A stretch of DNA of 64,000 bases, taken from NCBI GenBank assembly GCA_960531495.1, contig CAUIJY010000090.1, forward strand, positions 1 through 64,000, read 5' to 3'. Below the pieces are notes generated by a model. It had not been told where the DNA came from, searched no databases, and was given only the letters and a program-made list of their open reading frames with translations. The stretch is from Zeus faber. Lineage: Eukaryota; Chordata; Actinopteri; Zeiformes; Zeidae. A program made the translations under genes and the position numbers. This document shows, one piece after another, positions 10,208-20,439 of the stretch (position 1 is the stretch's first letter; each line of letters opens with the position of its first letter).

Positions 10208-10290
10208 ATGTAGTTGGAACAATTTGAACCAGCTTGGGGACAAACCGTTGGATTTTCAGACCATCACTTCAACCATTCACTTAAAAATGA
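10208..10290 (-). pseudogene. Eroded tRNA-Ser relic
   Basis: GTAGTTGGAACAATTTGAACC and TGGATTTTCAGACCATCACTT keep the layout of a reverse-strand tRNA-Ser. The D and acceptor arms are lost. A matching relic lies at 57190-57290. Confidence 0.5.
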
Positions 10291-10330
10291 AAGGAATTTC
10301 ACACTCTGCATTGTTCACTCGTATTCCTGT

Positions 10331-10620
10331 ATCTGAATTACTGCGTGGAGGTGTGGAGTAACATGTACAAAAAAAGAGCCATAAGGGTAGTAAACAATGC
10401 AGGATATTGTGAAAATACTTACATGCTGTATTTTAGGTCACATGCTTTGAAGTTCATGGATCTGGTACACTTCATTACTGCACAAATAAAGCAAGAAATA
10501 ATTTACTTCTTGGTAACATGCAAAAATGTTCTTTGATAGTTGGGGGGGTTAAATTAAATAAAAGCGCTGTGTTCGTACCACTTTAAAGAGTACTGTATGT
10601 GTATATGAAATTGCTGGTCA
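10331..10620 (+). mobile_element. LINE C-terminal scrap, copy A
   Basis: Reads YCVEVWSNMYKKRAIRVVNN and a following CTNKARN-like stretch with frame breaks, the region after the RT in many CR1/L2-type LINEs. Near-identical scraps lie at 14405-14690 and 57300-57716. All three end with a shared AGCGCTGTG-type block or its remains. Confidence 0.65.
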
Positions 10621-10626
10621 GACATT

Positions 10627-10632
<6 letters not shown>

Positions 10633-10683
<51 letters not shown>

Positions 10684-10703
10684 TGTGTGTGTGTGTGTGT
10701 GTG
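10633..10703. repeat. (GT)n microsatellite
   Basis: About 70 bases of GT dinucleotides with one GA interruption near 10681. Confidence 0.95.
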
Positions 10704-10734
10704 CCGCGGTTAAAGATGTGTGAAGAGATTTGTG

Positions 10735-11625
10735 TTGTACATGTTTGCCTCTTTAGTGATAAAACATATATGAGCTTTTTTCAAGGATGTTTGTACAATT
10801 GATAAAACCTATGAGCCTTTCATGAAGGTCGTTTTGTACATTTGATAAAAAGTATGAGCCTTTCTACAGGATGTTTATACATTTGATAACAAAATGAGCC
10901 TGATGAGAAGGAGTAGAGCCAACCAGCAACAGTTTGCTTACACATGCATGTACACATTCAGAAAAAGAAAGAAAAATCTCCTGTTCTGATTTTGTAAGTA
11001 GGATTTATGGATTGTTTGATTAGTGTGTGGGTTCTTTCTTTGTCTGTTTCATGTTTGTTGTGTGTGTGTGTGAATGTGCTTGCTGTGAATTTTGTCTGGT
11101 TAAAAGAACAGATAGTCTTGTTGGAGTAGAAGGAGAAGCTTGTTTTGGCTGCCAGAAGATAGGTTTGTGTTTCGGCTGCTGAGCGAAAGAAAACAGCTTT
11201 GATTGTTGTCTCTGTGTGTGGCCTGAGGGAGATAAAGCAGGATGTTTACTCGCTGACGAACAGTCCAGACTGGAAGCTGTACCTACATTTAAGAGGTGGA
11301 GCAAGGGGTGGTGCTTCATACAGTGTGGAGATTAGTTAACTCCTCCTGACAAGAGGGGCTGTGAAGTAGCCCCATCCTCTCTTTTCTTCTCAGTATGATA
11401 GAAGAAAAGATAAAAATTAAATTAAGTTAAATTAAATAGATAAATTGAATTAAAATAATTAATTGAAGGTGATATCAGATTTACTAATATACTCTTTAGA
11501 TTTAAATGCATTGTATGAATAAAAGTAAATATCGCTTTATTTCAAATGCATTACAAATAAGAAAGCTGTTAATGGATGTCTCACTGAATTATATTACAGT
11601 GTGTATAAGAATTTAGAGTGAGCCT
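10735..11625 (+). repeat. Dispersed repeat with internal 43-base tandem units
   Basis: The reverse-complement partner of 2899-3660. Its left part (10760-10905) has about three units of roughly 43 bases with the core GTACATTTGATAAAA and TATGAGCC. The right part holds an A/T-rich block and ends in GTGTATAAGAATTTAGAG. It lies directly upstream of the gag-pol remnant and might be its LTR, but I found no TG...CA ends or second copy downstream, so that stays open. Confidence 0.55.
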
Positions 11626-12383
11626 AAGATGCTGAACTCTTGTGTTGTTCTTTTTTCTTTCTTCCTCTCTTTTACTATGCTGAGTGAAAGCTGGAGGAAA
11701 GACAGAGAAGATGGAATGAGTCTGAATTGGGCCATCCAAGGGGCAGACAAGACATCTGGCAGTTCTTCACAGACACTGGAAGCTTGCGGATGATAGCGTA
11801 TAGAAATTCTGAATCCAGTGAATCAGGCCAGTGCGGTTTTATCAACAAACTCTTTCAATAGACACCTGCATTTACCTGTACAGTATGTGTATACATTAAG
11901 TTAAAACCGACATAATTGATACGTGTTTAGCTTGTTTTCGCATATAGGCTTACAGTAGTTCTTTTTCATATTTTACATTTGTAATTATTTAGTGGGAGAC
12001 TTGGCAACGCACTGACAAATTAAGGCATTTGCCTAATTAATGGAGTATTATTGATTTGATTGATCACTTGTGGAAAAGCTGATTTGATTTAAATACTGTT
12101 GAGTGCTATAAATATTGGTTTCATTATCTGAGTATGGTTTACCTTGATTGAGTCTGTTTTGAGATTGAACACTGATATAATTTTCATAATTTAAGATAAA
12201 TGTGTGTGATCAGATGCATCAGATGATGAACAAGTGAATTGGCTTTCATAAGTGGGAAGCTATTGGTCTCCTTTGGGGTTGGTCAGTTCAGTTGTTTTTA
12301 GTTGAGTGTGATTACATGGTGCATTATTAATAATTTTAAATAACTTGATTCGATTTACAATAAAAGAAAATAAGAGGGTCATT

Positions 12384-12623
12384 ATGACGTCAAGAATGGA
12401 TACTAAAATTACAAAAGCAATCACTCCTGTTGATGTAGTGCCAAAGAATAATCCCCTTATTAAAGATATTGCAAAAATATTAGGAAAATGGAGCAAGCGT
12501 TGGCCTGACATTAAACAACCGTTTTCAGCTGAAGAACCTCTTAATCAGGATGTGATTAAAACAATGCAGGTGCTTGTGTCCACATATAAAGTAAATCAAA
12601 AGAAAGGTAAAAAAGGAAAGTGA
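12384..12623 (+). pseudogene. Retroviral gag, matrix-like N-terminal part
   Basis: A lysine-rich open frame from an ATG at 12384 to a TGA at 12621-12623. The block GKWSKRWPD near residue 35 looks like a matrix-domain tryptophan motif. Its position, about 170 bases before a capsid-like frame, supports gag. The basic C-terminus ends in a stop instead of running on into capsid, so the gene is broken. Confidence 0.5.
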
Positions 12624-12781
12624 CGCACGGAGAAAAGACAAACAGAACTTGGCATTCTGCAGCTGTTCGTAAAGGAGGGACAGACATGGTTTGAAGCTGC
12701 AAAAGGAAAAAGAGAACAAAGTAGACAAGAAAAATGAAAAGGAAACAGAAAAATTGATGAGGAGGAGATATCAGGAGACTT

Positions 12782-13294
12782 TTGGCTAGCCTCATAGGAG
12801 TCCTAGCGATGGAGGAGATCCTGTGGGCGGCAGAATTCTTTGCTGCAAGTAGAGGTCGGATGTGGAGAGCATTGAGAGATGCATTTCCAACAAACCTTCA
12901 CAACATCTTTATTGAGTTATTGGGCCCACAGGAATATCCAAGAGCTTATGTGTCAAGGGCTCATGAAGTGTGGAGAAATGTCACAGGAAATGATCCAGAT
13001 TTGAATCAAATGGAGAAATCAATTCTCCGAGCCAAAATATAGAAGGGGCTGTCTCTTCATGTGAGGAGCAAATTGGCAGAAGTGGTTGGTCTTGGAAGCA
13101 CGACCAAAGGTGTTTATACGGATCACATAGCACATCAAGTGGAGCTATATCGGAAAGAGGAGCATGAGCAGAAGGTACAGGACCAGGAGACTCTCAAAAA
13201 CTCAACCAAATACAGTTGGTGGATAAGAAGAATGAGGAGAAGAAGGCTAAAGAGAAGGTTTATAGATGTGCAGAACAGAAGGTATTCTAGGTAG
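12782..13294 (+). pseudogene. Retroviral gag, capsid-like part
   Basis: A capsid-like helical domain in one frame with a TAG at 13040-13042 and then a continuation to 13294. The first part has QEYPRAYVSRAHEVWRNVTG. The second ends in a highly charged, coiled stretch similar to the charged assembly helix that closes capsid in gammaretroviruses. No zinc knuckle (CCHC) is visible downstream. Confidence 0.6.
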
Positions 13295-13599
13295 GTAATG
13301 CACTATGGTGCCCCCTAACGGGAGCAGACGAAAGAAGAGGATTCTTGGTGGTGGAATAAGGAAGTAAAGGAGCAGCTATGAAAATAAACACTGATGATTA
13401 TTTTGAGAAATTGAGAAAAGTGGGCCACATGTGACTTTAATGGTGGCTGAAGGATTTGAGCAGAAGCATATAGGAGAAATTAAGGAAGAAGCTGCAGTAT
13501 TGTCAAGAAAAAGTAATTGATTTGGGTCAAACAATAACCCATGGACAGAAGCATCTCTGAGAGTCATTTGGAAGCCATTCGAACGACACCAAAGCCTAG

Positions 13600-14395
13600 A
13601 ACAGACAGAGAGATGATGACATTTCTTGGTATTGCGGGATATTCTTCAGCCTGGGTAGAAGTGTTATGCCTGCCTAACAGGGCCTTTGAGAGCCATGATT
13701 AAAGAGACTGAGAATGATCAACTCCATTGTAACCTCACCTGGTCGCAGGAAGGTCATATGGCATTTGAGACGATCAAACAGAGGTTACAAGCTCCAGCGC
13801 TAGCGTTGCCAGACAATTCTCAGAACTTTTTGCTGTATGTGGCTACGTCCACTCGAGGTAAATATGCATGTTCAGTTCTTTGTCAGCCCACAGGTACAGG
13901 GACAGGTCCTGAACCTGATTGTATTATTCTACTGCCTATTCAGAAGTAGAATTGGGGCTACCACTGTGCTACAGAGCAATGGTGGGAGTTTATCTGATGT
14001 ATGATAAAGCATCATCAAATAACTATGGGTTACCCAGTGACAATTCTTATCATTTGAATTTTGGTAAATGTACATTGACTATGTCTCGGCGAAGGGACTA
14101 TCATAGGGTCTTAGAGCAGGAAGATGTCACCTTAGTAAGGTGCGTCACGGTAACTCCAGCTGAGAATTTGCAATCACCAAAGGATGGGGAGCCACATGAT
14201 TGTGTTCAGGAAGTAGAGAGATATGCAAAGCTCAGATCATACTTGCAAGCTTCCCTTCTGCATGTGGCAGCTGTGGAGTACTGGACTGATGGGTTCTGCT
14301 ATCGAATAGGAGATACATTGAGTGCTGGTTATGCAGAAGTCAAAGCCCGGGGAACTTAATTTGTTGTTGAGAAAGCAGAAGTAATGCCACAACCA
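13600..14395 (+). pseudogene. Retroviral pol fragment (RT connection and RNase H)
   Basis: Begins with MTFLGIAGYSSAWV near 13615, the FLG-GY block at the RT thumb/connection. It continues with LTWSQEGHMAFETIKQRL near 13737 and reaches an RNase H start with VEYWTDG near 14273, where the aspartate is the first catalytic residue. There are frame changes near 13680 and 13940. The domain ends about 30 codons after WTDG, where a LINE scrap begins. Confidence 0.65.
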
Positions 14396-14404
14396 CTCGT
14401 ATTA

Positions 14405-14690
14405 CTGTACTGAATTACTGCGTGGAGGTGTGGGGTAACATGTACAAAAAAAGAGCTATAAGGATTGTAAACAATGCGCGATTTTATGAACATACTTACA
14501 TGCTGTATTTTAGGCCATGCTTTGAAGTTCACGTATCTGGTACACTTCATTACTGCACAAATAAAGCAAGAAACAATTTACTTCTTGGTAACATGCAACA
14601 ATGTTCTTTGATAGATGTTAATTAAATTAAAGCGCTGTGTTCGTACCACTTTGAAGAGTACTGTATGTGTATATGAAATTGCGAGGGGCA
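14405..14690 (+). mobile_element. LINE C-terminal scrap, copy B
   Basis: Closely matches 10331-10620, from LNYCVEVWGNMYKKRAIRIV to the shared AGCGCTGTGTTCGTACCACT block and GTATATGAAATTGC. It truncates the retroviral RNase H. Confidence 0.65.
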
Positions 14691-15244
14691 TTTGTGAATG
14701 GTTTAGATATAGAAATCAAGCAAAGTCCTAATCTGAATCAATTCAAGAAGATTAACAATAAAATATGTTTGAAGAGTTTTAGGGACGAGGAAGGGTTGGG
14801 AGGATAAAAGTTGAGGTAATTGTTTGAGTAATATCTGACTGGCACTGGGTAGATATCTGGCTTGTATATAACAGCATTTGAGTAGTTCTTTGTAAGTTGT
14901 ATGTGTGAAAAATATTGAGTCACTTGTTTGAGTTATGGAGAAGTTATTGGACCACGTAAGTGAATAATTATGCTGGTATGGATTTATTGTTCATTGTTAT
15001 TGTTATTTTGTATTTGTTTTAACTTACTGTGACATGTTTGAAATAAGTAATTAATCAACAGAAAAAAAGCAATGACTCACAGTTTTACGCTTTTACTGCG
15101 AGCGAGGCAAATATCTTAGTGTTAAACACTACATTATTTACTTGTACAATGCTGTTGGGCTTCGCCAGTTGGAAAAGCCTACCAAAAATAGACAAATCTC
15201 TAGTTGTTCCTCTCCACAGAAGTCTTTTGTAAAAGGCGGTTTGT
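14691..15244. other. No recognised feature
   Basis: A/T-rich sequence with no frames, tRNA shapes or repeats that I can identify. Confidence 0.4.
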
Positions 15245-15409
15245 GTGGTTTTTATTCAACAAAACCCCAAGACATACAATCCCCACACCACTGTGGGACA
15301 AGGCATGAAAGGAACAAACATAGAAGAAAACAGTCAAACATGTGATAATTAACATAATACATACACTGAACCATGAAAGATAATCGCCATTTCCCCTCCC
15401 CCCAAAAAC

Positions 15410-16435
15410 CTACACCAAGCCCAAACCCCCTTTCCACCTCTCTAGGGCCGTGTGCTGTCCCCATCTCCCCACGTCTGCCCTGATCCTCCCTCTCACTTCC
15501 CCTTCCACCCTCCTTATGACCCCCTCCACTCCACAGTCCCTCCCAAGCCTGATGAGGTCCTGCCTGGCCACCCACAAGCCCTTCTTGAAGAGGCTTATGA
15601 GCAGCCAGAGCAGGACACCTTCCCTCCTGTTTCCCCCTCTACCCACACCCCTCTCCACGCTGGACCAGGTCAGGGTGAACCCTCTCTTCACCCTGCTAAG
15701 TAGCGCCCCCACCCTCGACCACACCACCCCTTCGAAAGGGCAGTCCCAAATGACATGAACGATCTCCTCCTCCGAGCACGCGGCTCGGGGGCACCCAGGG
15801 GATGTCGCCAGACCCCGCCGGTACAAGGTGGTACGTACCGGCAGTGCTTTCTGGAGGCAGGACCAGTTTAGGTCCTTGAGCCCATTGTCCAGGCCGGAGG
15901 CTGGACCGCCAGCCAGACTGCCGCCGGGATCCTTACGACAGCCGATGCTTACGTCACCCCCCGCCTCGTCTCGGTGTAGAGCCTCCTCTGGTCCAGCCCC
16001 AAGGCATGGCACCTGCTCTGACCGGGGCGCCAAGTTGCCCAAAGGCCCCATCACCCTCCTCGCCTGGTAGGAGAAATACAGCCGGAGGAAGTGTCCTGAT
16101 GGGTGGACCACCGGAGACGACAGCTCCCTCAACAAAAAGGAAACAAAATAGCCGTCCAGCTTTAGTGGGAGGTGAGGCACACCCCTTCTGCCCTCCCCGA
16201 TCGGCGCATACATACGGGCCCTCGCAGCATACTCGCACCGTCCCCCCCACACGAATCTGAACATGAGCCACGTAGGGGCGGCCGCATTCATGCCGGCATC
16301 GGGAAGACATACGACAAGTACAGTAGGGACGGCAACATGTCCGCCTTCAAAACCAGCACCTTGCCTGTAAGGGTCAGTGTCCTGGATTTCTAGAGGGCGA
16401 CTTTCCTCCGGACAGCTTCGATTCACCCGGTCCAA
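15410..16435 (-). pseudogene. Tx1-like LINE: C-terminal domain
   Basis: A 341-codon open stretch in which good matches to the L1/Tx1 C-terminus alternate with frame drift. Visible blocks are FRFVWGGRCEYAARARMY, LSSPVVHPSGHFLRLYFSYQ, LDNGLKDLNWSCLQKALPVR and a zinc knuckle built from CPRAAC plus HVIWDCPF. The knuckle is thought to bind nucleic acid in this group. The frame being open for so long despite the drift reflects high G/C content. Confidence 0.7.
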
Positions 16436-16556
16436 TTTACCGTGGCGCTGTGGGCTGCCTCAAAGTCCACCCATCCTACGCAGAGCGACAGCCCCCCTGG
16501 TACGTCCGTCCTTTCCTTTCACCGCCCAAAGAACTTCACCGAGGTCTTTGCCAGAT

Positions 16557-16990
16557 TTAGCTCCGCGCCAGACACTCAGCCAAACTCCTGGAAAATCTCC
16601 AAGGAGTGGAGCAGGCAGGCATCACTGTCCAGCAGCAGGGTGGTTTTATCCGCATACTGGGACAGCTTGACAGGTCAGCCCGAATGGCCGCCGCCAGGGG
16701 CTCCATGTAAAGGATGTAGAGCAGGGGTGAAAGCGGACACCCCTGTCTTACCCCTGCGTGCAACCCAAAAGGTTCCCTTAGGTGCCCGTTAACACAAACC
16801 GTGCTCCCCACGGCCGCGTACAACGTACGCAGCCACCCAGCAAACAGGTTCCCTAAACCTACTCTCTCTAAGCTAGAAGCTTGTAGTCCACACACAGCAT
16901 GGTCAATGGTAGCCAGTTATTAAGGTCAGAGGCATCGCCCTTCTTGAAAAGAAGGGAGATCACCCCCTTAGCCATCGACCCTCCAAGAGC
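16557..16990 (-). pseudogene. Tx1-like LINE: RT palm fragment
   Basis: Holds LGNLFAGWLRTLYAAVGSTV and VRQGCPLSPLLYILYMEPLA, the RT motif before the catalytic box. The frame then drifts through another frameshift near 16640, so the YxDD region is not read cleanly. Confidence 0.7.
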
Positions 16991-17019
16991 CCCCGCGCAG
17001 AGGACCTCGGTCAGCACCT

Positions 17020-17825
17020 TTAGCACCACCGGACCAAGCACACCCCAAAACTTGAGATAAAACTCGGCCGGCAGGCCGTCGATGCCCGGGACCTTGGGAG
17101 GGCACCCTCAAGCTCCTCCAGAGCGAGGGGGGTCTCCAAAGCTTCTGCCAGGTCAGGCGGCACCCGCCGGGCAAACCTCTCTAAGAAGGCTTCTTCCCGG
17201 GTCTCATCCACCACCCTTTCACAGAAAAAGGAGCGATAGTAGTCAGTGGCGACCCTCACCATCGCATCCGCTTCTGTCACCACCTGTCCCTGACTGTCCC
17301 TGACCCCCGTGAACACCCGCCGCGCCTTCTCGGTCCTAACTGAGCCGAAAAAAGCCGCAGAGCACGTCTCATTGCTCTCTGCGAACTCCCGACGTGACCG
17401 CAGCAGGTAGGCATGGGCCCTACTCTCATAGACCCCCCAAAGCTGCGCTTTAAGGGAGTCACAAGCTGGCTGGTCTACAGTGCCACCGAGGTTCCCCACG
17501 GCATACTCGAGCTCGAGGATGCGTTGCAGGCGGAGCACCTCCCTCTTCCCCTGCTTCGCCTTCCTTTTGCTGTACCTATAGGCGTGCACTTTAATCCCCT
17601 CCTTTGCCACTCCCCACCGCTCGACCACTCCGGCACAGAGAGGCCTGAGCCCCTCGAGAGCCATGAAAACCCTGGCGAAGCTGCCACCGAACTCGTCCTC
17701 CTCGAGGATACTCAGATTTAACTTCCAGTACCCCAGGCCGAAGACCGGAGCACAGGACCGGACCCGGAGGAGGGTCCCATCGTGGTCCGAGAAAAAGACG
17801 GCTCTGTGGAAAGTGTAGAGTAAAT
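17020..17825 (-). pseudogene. Tx1-like LINE: endonuclease end, linker and RT start
   Basis: The minus strand from about 17820 reads FFSDHDGTLLRV, then PVFGLGYWKLNLSILEED, the typical close of a Tx1/L1-type endonuclease. It is joined without a break to a 214-codon stretch (17664-17020) rich in charged residues. That stretch includes SNETCSAAFFGSVRTEKARR and ITGVRDS-like text before the RT fingers. The frame fails near 17090, where an expected PGIDGLPAEFY-like motif reads in two frames. Confidence 0.7.
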
Positions 17826-18154
17826 ATGTTCCATATGTGGAGACATGAGCTCAGGGCTGGAAGATGTACGGCCTAGTGGACAGAGTTCCATATGTTGTAC
17901 CACAGGCTCTGAGCAAGGAGGTGGACAAGACTACAATGGGCAGATTTCCATATAAGGAGTGAAACTATGCTATGTTACGTATGGATGATAGATGTGTAGA
18001 ATGGAGTTTATAGGCCAGCCGGAGAATAGGCCCCGGAGTTCATTGCAAACCAACTCAGGCTTTTGTGTTACCTGTTCACAAGTAATTATGAAAGTCTTTA
18101 TCTTTCAAACGTTGGCTCCCTCGATCTCTCTTATTTTGTTCAAGTGTTAGAGTA
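17826..18154. other. No recognised feature
   Basis: Contains three copies of a TTCCATAT(G/A) word (near 17828, 17886 and 17947) at about 60-base spacing, but no gene. Confidence 0.35.
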
Positions 18155-18405
18155 AAGTTTATCTACAACAGTGCTTGCCCTGCATGGTGCTTCTAATAAC
18201 AGAGGAGACAGACAAGGTGACAGGTCATCATTTGTAACCTGCACTGGGTGGCTTGCTAATCAGCATTGTTAAACTAGGGGTCTAGGGCTTGAGCAAGACA
18301 CTTAACCCCTAATTGCTCCTGATGGCTGCGTCCGTCGTGATTGAACAATTGTAAGTCGCTTTGGATAAAAGCGTCTGCTAAATGACTAAATGTAATGTAA
18401 ATGTA
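18155..18405. repeat. tRNA-Pro-unit leader joined to a fish L2/SINE tail
   Basis: From 18155 to 18288 the sequence matches the leader of the tRNA-Pro units at 42105-42235 and 49240-49375 (GCTTCTAATAACAGAGGAGA). At about 18289 it switches to GAGCAAGACACTTAACCCCT and then TTGGATAAAAGCGTCTGCTA, the fish L2/SINE 3' tail. The join lies where the tRNA body would start. Confidence 0.7.
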
Positions 18406-18454
18406 ATGGCAGATTCAGTGTATTCACATCCTGCGAGGGTGCCTTAGTGATCCT

Positions 18455-19400
18455 AAGCTGGCAGCTGGGATCATGTACAGGTACGGTGGAACACTGCAGC
18501 TGAACCATGTCCAGGGTGAGGGGGCTAAGGTTCCTGTCTGGATCCCCATCAGAGGTACATCTCGGCAGGGGGGCTACCACTTCCATCAGGCTCAGGGGGT
18601 CACTGGAATCCGAGTTTCATCGGGGCTGTTTCAAGCCCAGGGGATGACAAGGGTGGCTCGCTGGATCTATCAGCGTCTGGTAGACCTGAAGCAACCAGGT
18701 GTTCGACTTCCGGCTGTCTTTGATCCAGTTCGGATTGCAGACCTCAATGCAGTCTCCAAATGGGTGTCAGGGGATGAGAGGTATCCAGCCCTCCACCTTT
18801 CCAGCAGAGACACTGAAGAGAGGTTTGGTCTGAGTATGTTGAGCCTGGTTGCCGCCCAGTTCCACTAGCCTGGGAGAAACACAGGAGCAAGACAGAGTCC
18901 ATGCTTCCAGGAAATTCACCTCCACTGAGCAGCCCTCCGCCATCACCAAGGTTTGTACCAGCAGTTGAGTAGCATATTGGGTCAGGTACGGCCTGACTTT
19001 TCAGATGTTGAGTAGTGCAAAGTGGCAGGACCGGGAGACGGCGGCAACATGGTCCGAGAATGTCAATTGGTCATCAATAATGACACCTAGATTCCTTGCA
19101 GCCTTGATAGGAACAAGAGATAGAGAGTCAATTTTAATATCAATGTTGTGATAAATACCTTGTTTGGCCGGGAAGACCAGCAGTTTCTGTCATATGGAAC
19201 TCAAGCAGGGCCCAAACAGTCCTCATGTGCACACAGGGTTCCCAGGTGTAACAGGGAAATACATTTACTGCCCAGCAAAGATCTTCTCCCTGTCCAAAGA
19301 CCAGGGCAAGAACAATGAGATGACCTGGAAGCACTTCAAGGAGTCTGGTTTTTATAACATCGAAAAACAGAGATGGGAGGTGGAAAAAGGGAAATAATGG
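18455..19400 (+). pseudogene. Multi-copy fish protein family, plus-strand copy
   Basis: Two coding blocks in the plus strand. Block A (18473-18868) reads VPVWIPIRGTSRQGGYHFHQ and ends in DLNAVSKWVSGDERYPALHL. Block B (19160-19397) reads LKQGPNSPHVHTGFPGVTGK and ends MTWKHFKESGFYNIE, with cysteine/histidine spacing suggesting a zinc-binding C-terminus. The same blocks recur on the minus strand at 22260-21740 and 21140-20440. I recall this as a large, poorly described fish family (possibly the DUF6729 type) often in repeats, but that is from memory and unchecked. Function unknown. Confidence 0.5.
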
Positions 19401-19698
19401 ATGTGGAAATTGAAAAAATCTTTTTTGTAAATTGTATATATCTTTGTAAATGGTTTTATTGACTTAAAGTATTCATACTTTCGAGTCTCCCCTTTTCCAA
19501 AGCTTATGAGAATAAATTCACATCTACTAGGCATTCATTTTGTTTAAGCAGAGTCTTTGTTTCATTCAAGTATTTTTGAATTGTATATAAGGAGTTGTTG
19601 CTGTGTTGAGAATGTTCTCGTGAAGAACAGACATTTTCCATACCAGAGTTATTCTTTTCAGCTGTGATAGAAATTCACTGAAATTAGCTTGCATTAAC

Positions 19699-19771
19699 TG
19701 TTTCCACCCAGTTTCAAAATGGGGACTTTTTGCTTCTGGAGCGAATGTGATAACCACGACACCACAGAAAC
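19699..19771 (-). pseudogene. tRNA-Val-derived pseudogene
   Basis: A 73-base tRNA layout with acceptor GTTTCTG and T arm matching tRNA-Val. The T stem and anticodon loop (TCCAGAA) are altered, so neither charging identity nor function is likely. Confidence 0.6.
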
Positions 19772-20245
19772 TGTAGGCCTCGCTTCCATTGTGTTTGTAT
19801 TATGGCCTGGTTCCACAGCACTTACTTATTGAGCATGCAAAATAAAAACTAGTTTTAGAAGGGATGTCTGTTTCTCCAGTGAAGCGGTAATCCTGTTTGT
19901 TACGGATGTTAGAGGTCCCCTGTTTGAAAAAGGGCAGAAACACACTTTTTTGTTGAGTATCCTCCTTCTTAATTTTTATGCAGCTGGAACCAGGGAGCTG
20001 TTTTTAACTATCAAGTCTCCCTCGTTCCATTGCTGGAAAAAAAAAAAAATTCAAAACTCAGCAACTAGGCTTTTGTCAAGTTTGAAGCACAGTCTTTGTC
20101 ATTGCTTTGTTTACGTTTTGTTCAAGTCTTGACTTAGTTATTGCTATGTTGAGATTATTGTGTCAAAAAAAGACATTGCCATAAGTTATTGAATTGCTTC
20201 AGATTTGATGAAGATACAAATCTCCTGTAATGAGCTAACATCTAC

Positions 20246-20318
20246 TGTTTCTGCCCAGTTTCGAAGTGAGGACCTTTTGAGTGTAAAGTGAACGTGATAA
20301 TCGCTACACCACACAAAC
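20246..20318 (-). pseudogene. tRNA-Val(UAC)-like pseudogene
   Basis: A 73-base tRNA layout with anticodon loop TTTACAC (UAC). The acceptor side GTTTGTG against CAGAAAC has mismatches, and the T stem is broken. It sits between the opposed copies of the multi-copy protein family. Confidence 0.6.
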
Positions 20319-20439
20319 TGCCTCTTGTTGTTTCCAGTGTATTTACATTTTGGCATATACGCATTACATTGGTTCCATAGCACTACGTCACTGAGCAGGC
20401 AAAACAAAATTGAGTTGACACAATGTGTTTCAGTAGTGT

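Larger units (their letters stand above)
9480..10330 (-). repeat. Tandem tRNA-Ser-derived array, copy A
   Basis: Successive units of roughly 200-300 bases each carry a tRNA-Ser relic on the minus strand plus a spacer with AAATGAGGAAGAAG and GGAGATATTTTCAGG motifs. Relics lie at 9607-9694, 9836-9880, 10014-10095 and 10208-10290. The same units recur in the same orientation at 55840-57300. Confidence 0.75.
11640..14395 (+). mobile_element. Endogenous retrovirus remnant (gag to RNase H)
   Basis: A degraded provirus on the plus strand with matrix/capsid-like gag pieces (12384-13294) and the end of RT plus the start of RNase H (about 13600-14395). It ends abruptly at about 14400 against a LINE scrap. 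The style is that of the zebrafish-type gamma/epsilon-like endogenous retroviruses. Protease and most of the RT are missing, and there are several stops and frameshifts. Confidence 0.7.
15245..17825 (-). mobile_element. Tx1/L1-like LINE, 5'-truncated, minus strand
   Basis: A G/C-rich block with an abrupt composition change at both ends. Read on the minus strand it goes from the last part of the endonuclease (FFSDHDGTLL at about 17800) through linker and RT to a C-terminal cysteine/histidine zinc-knuckle domain, and ends near 15245 in AATAAAAACC-like sequence. The order and the motif style point to the Tx1 branch of L1-type LINEs. The 5' end at about 17825 is truncated inside the endonuclease. 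There are several frameshifts and it is not active. Confidence 0.75.
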
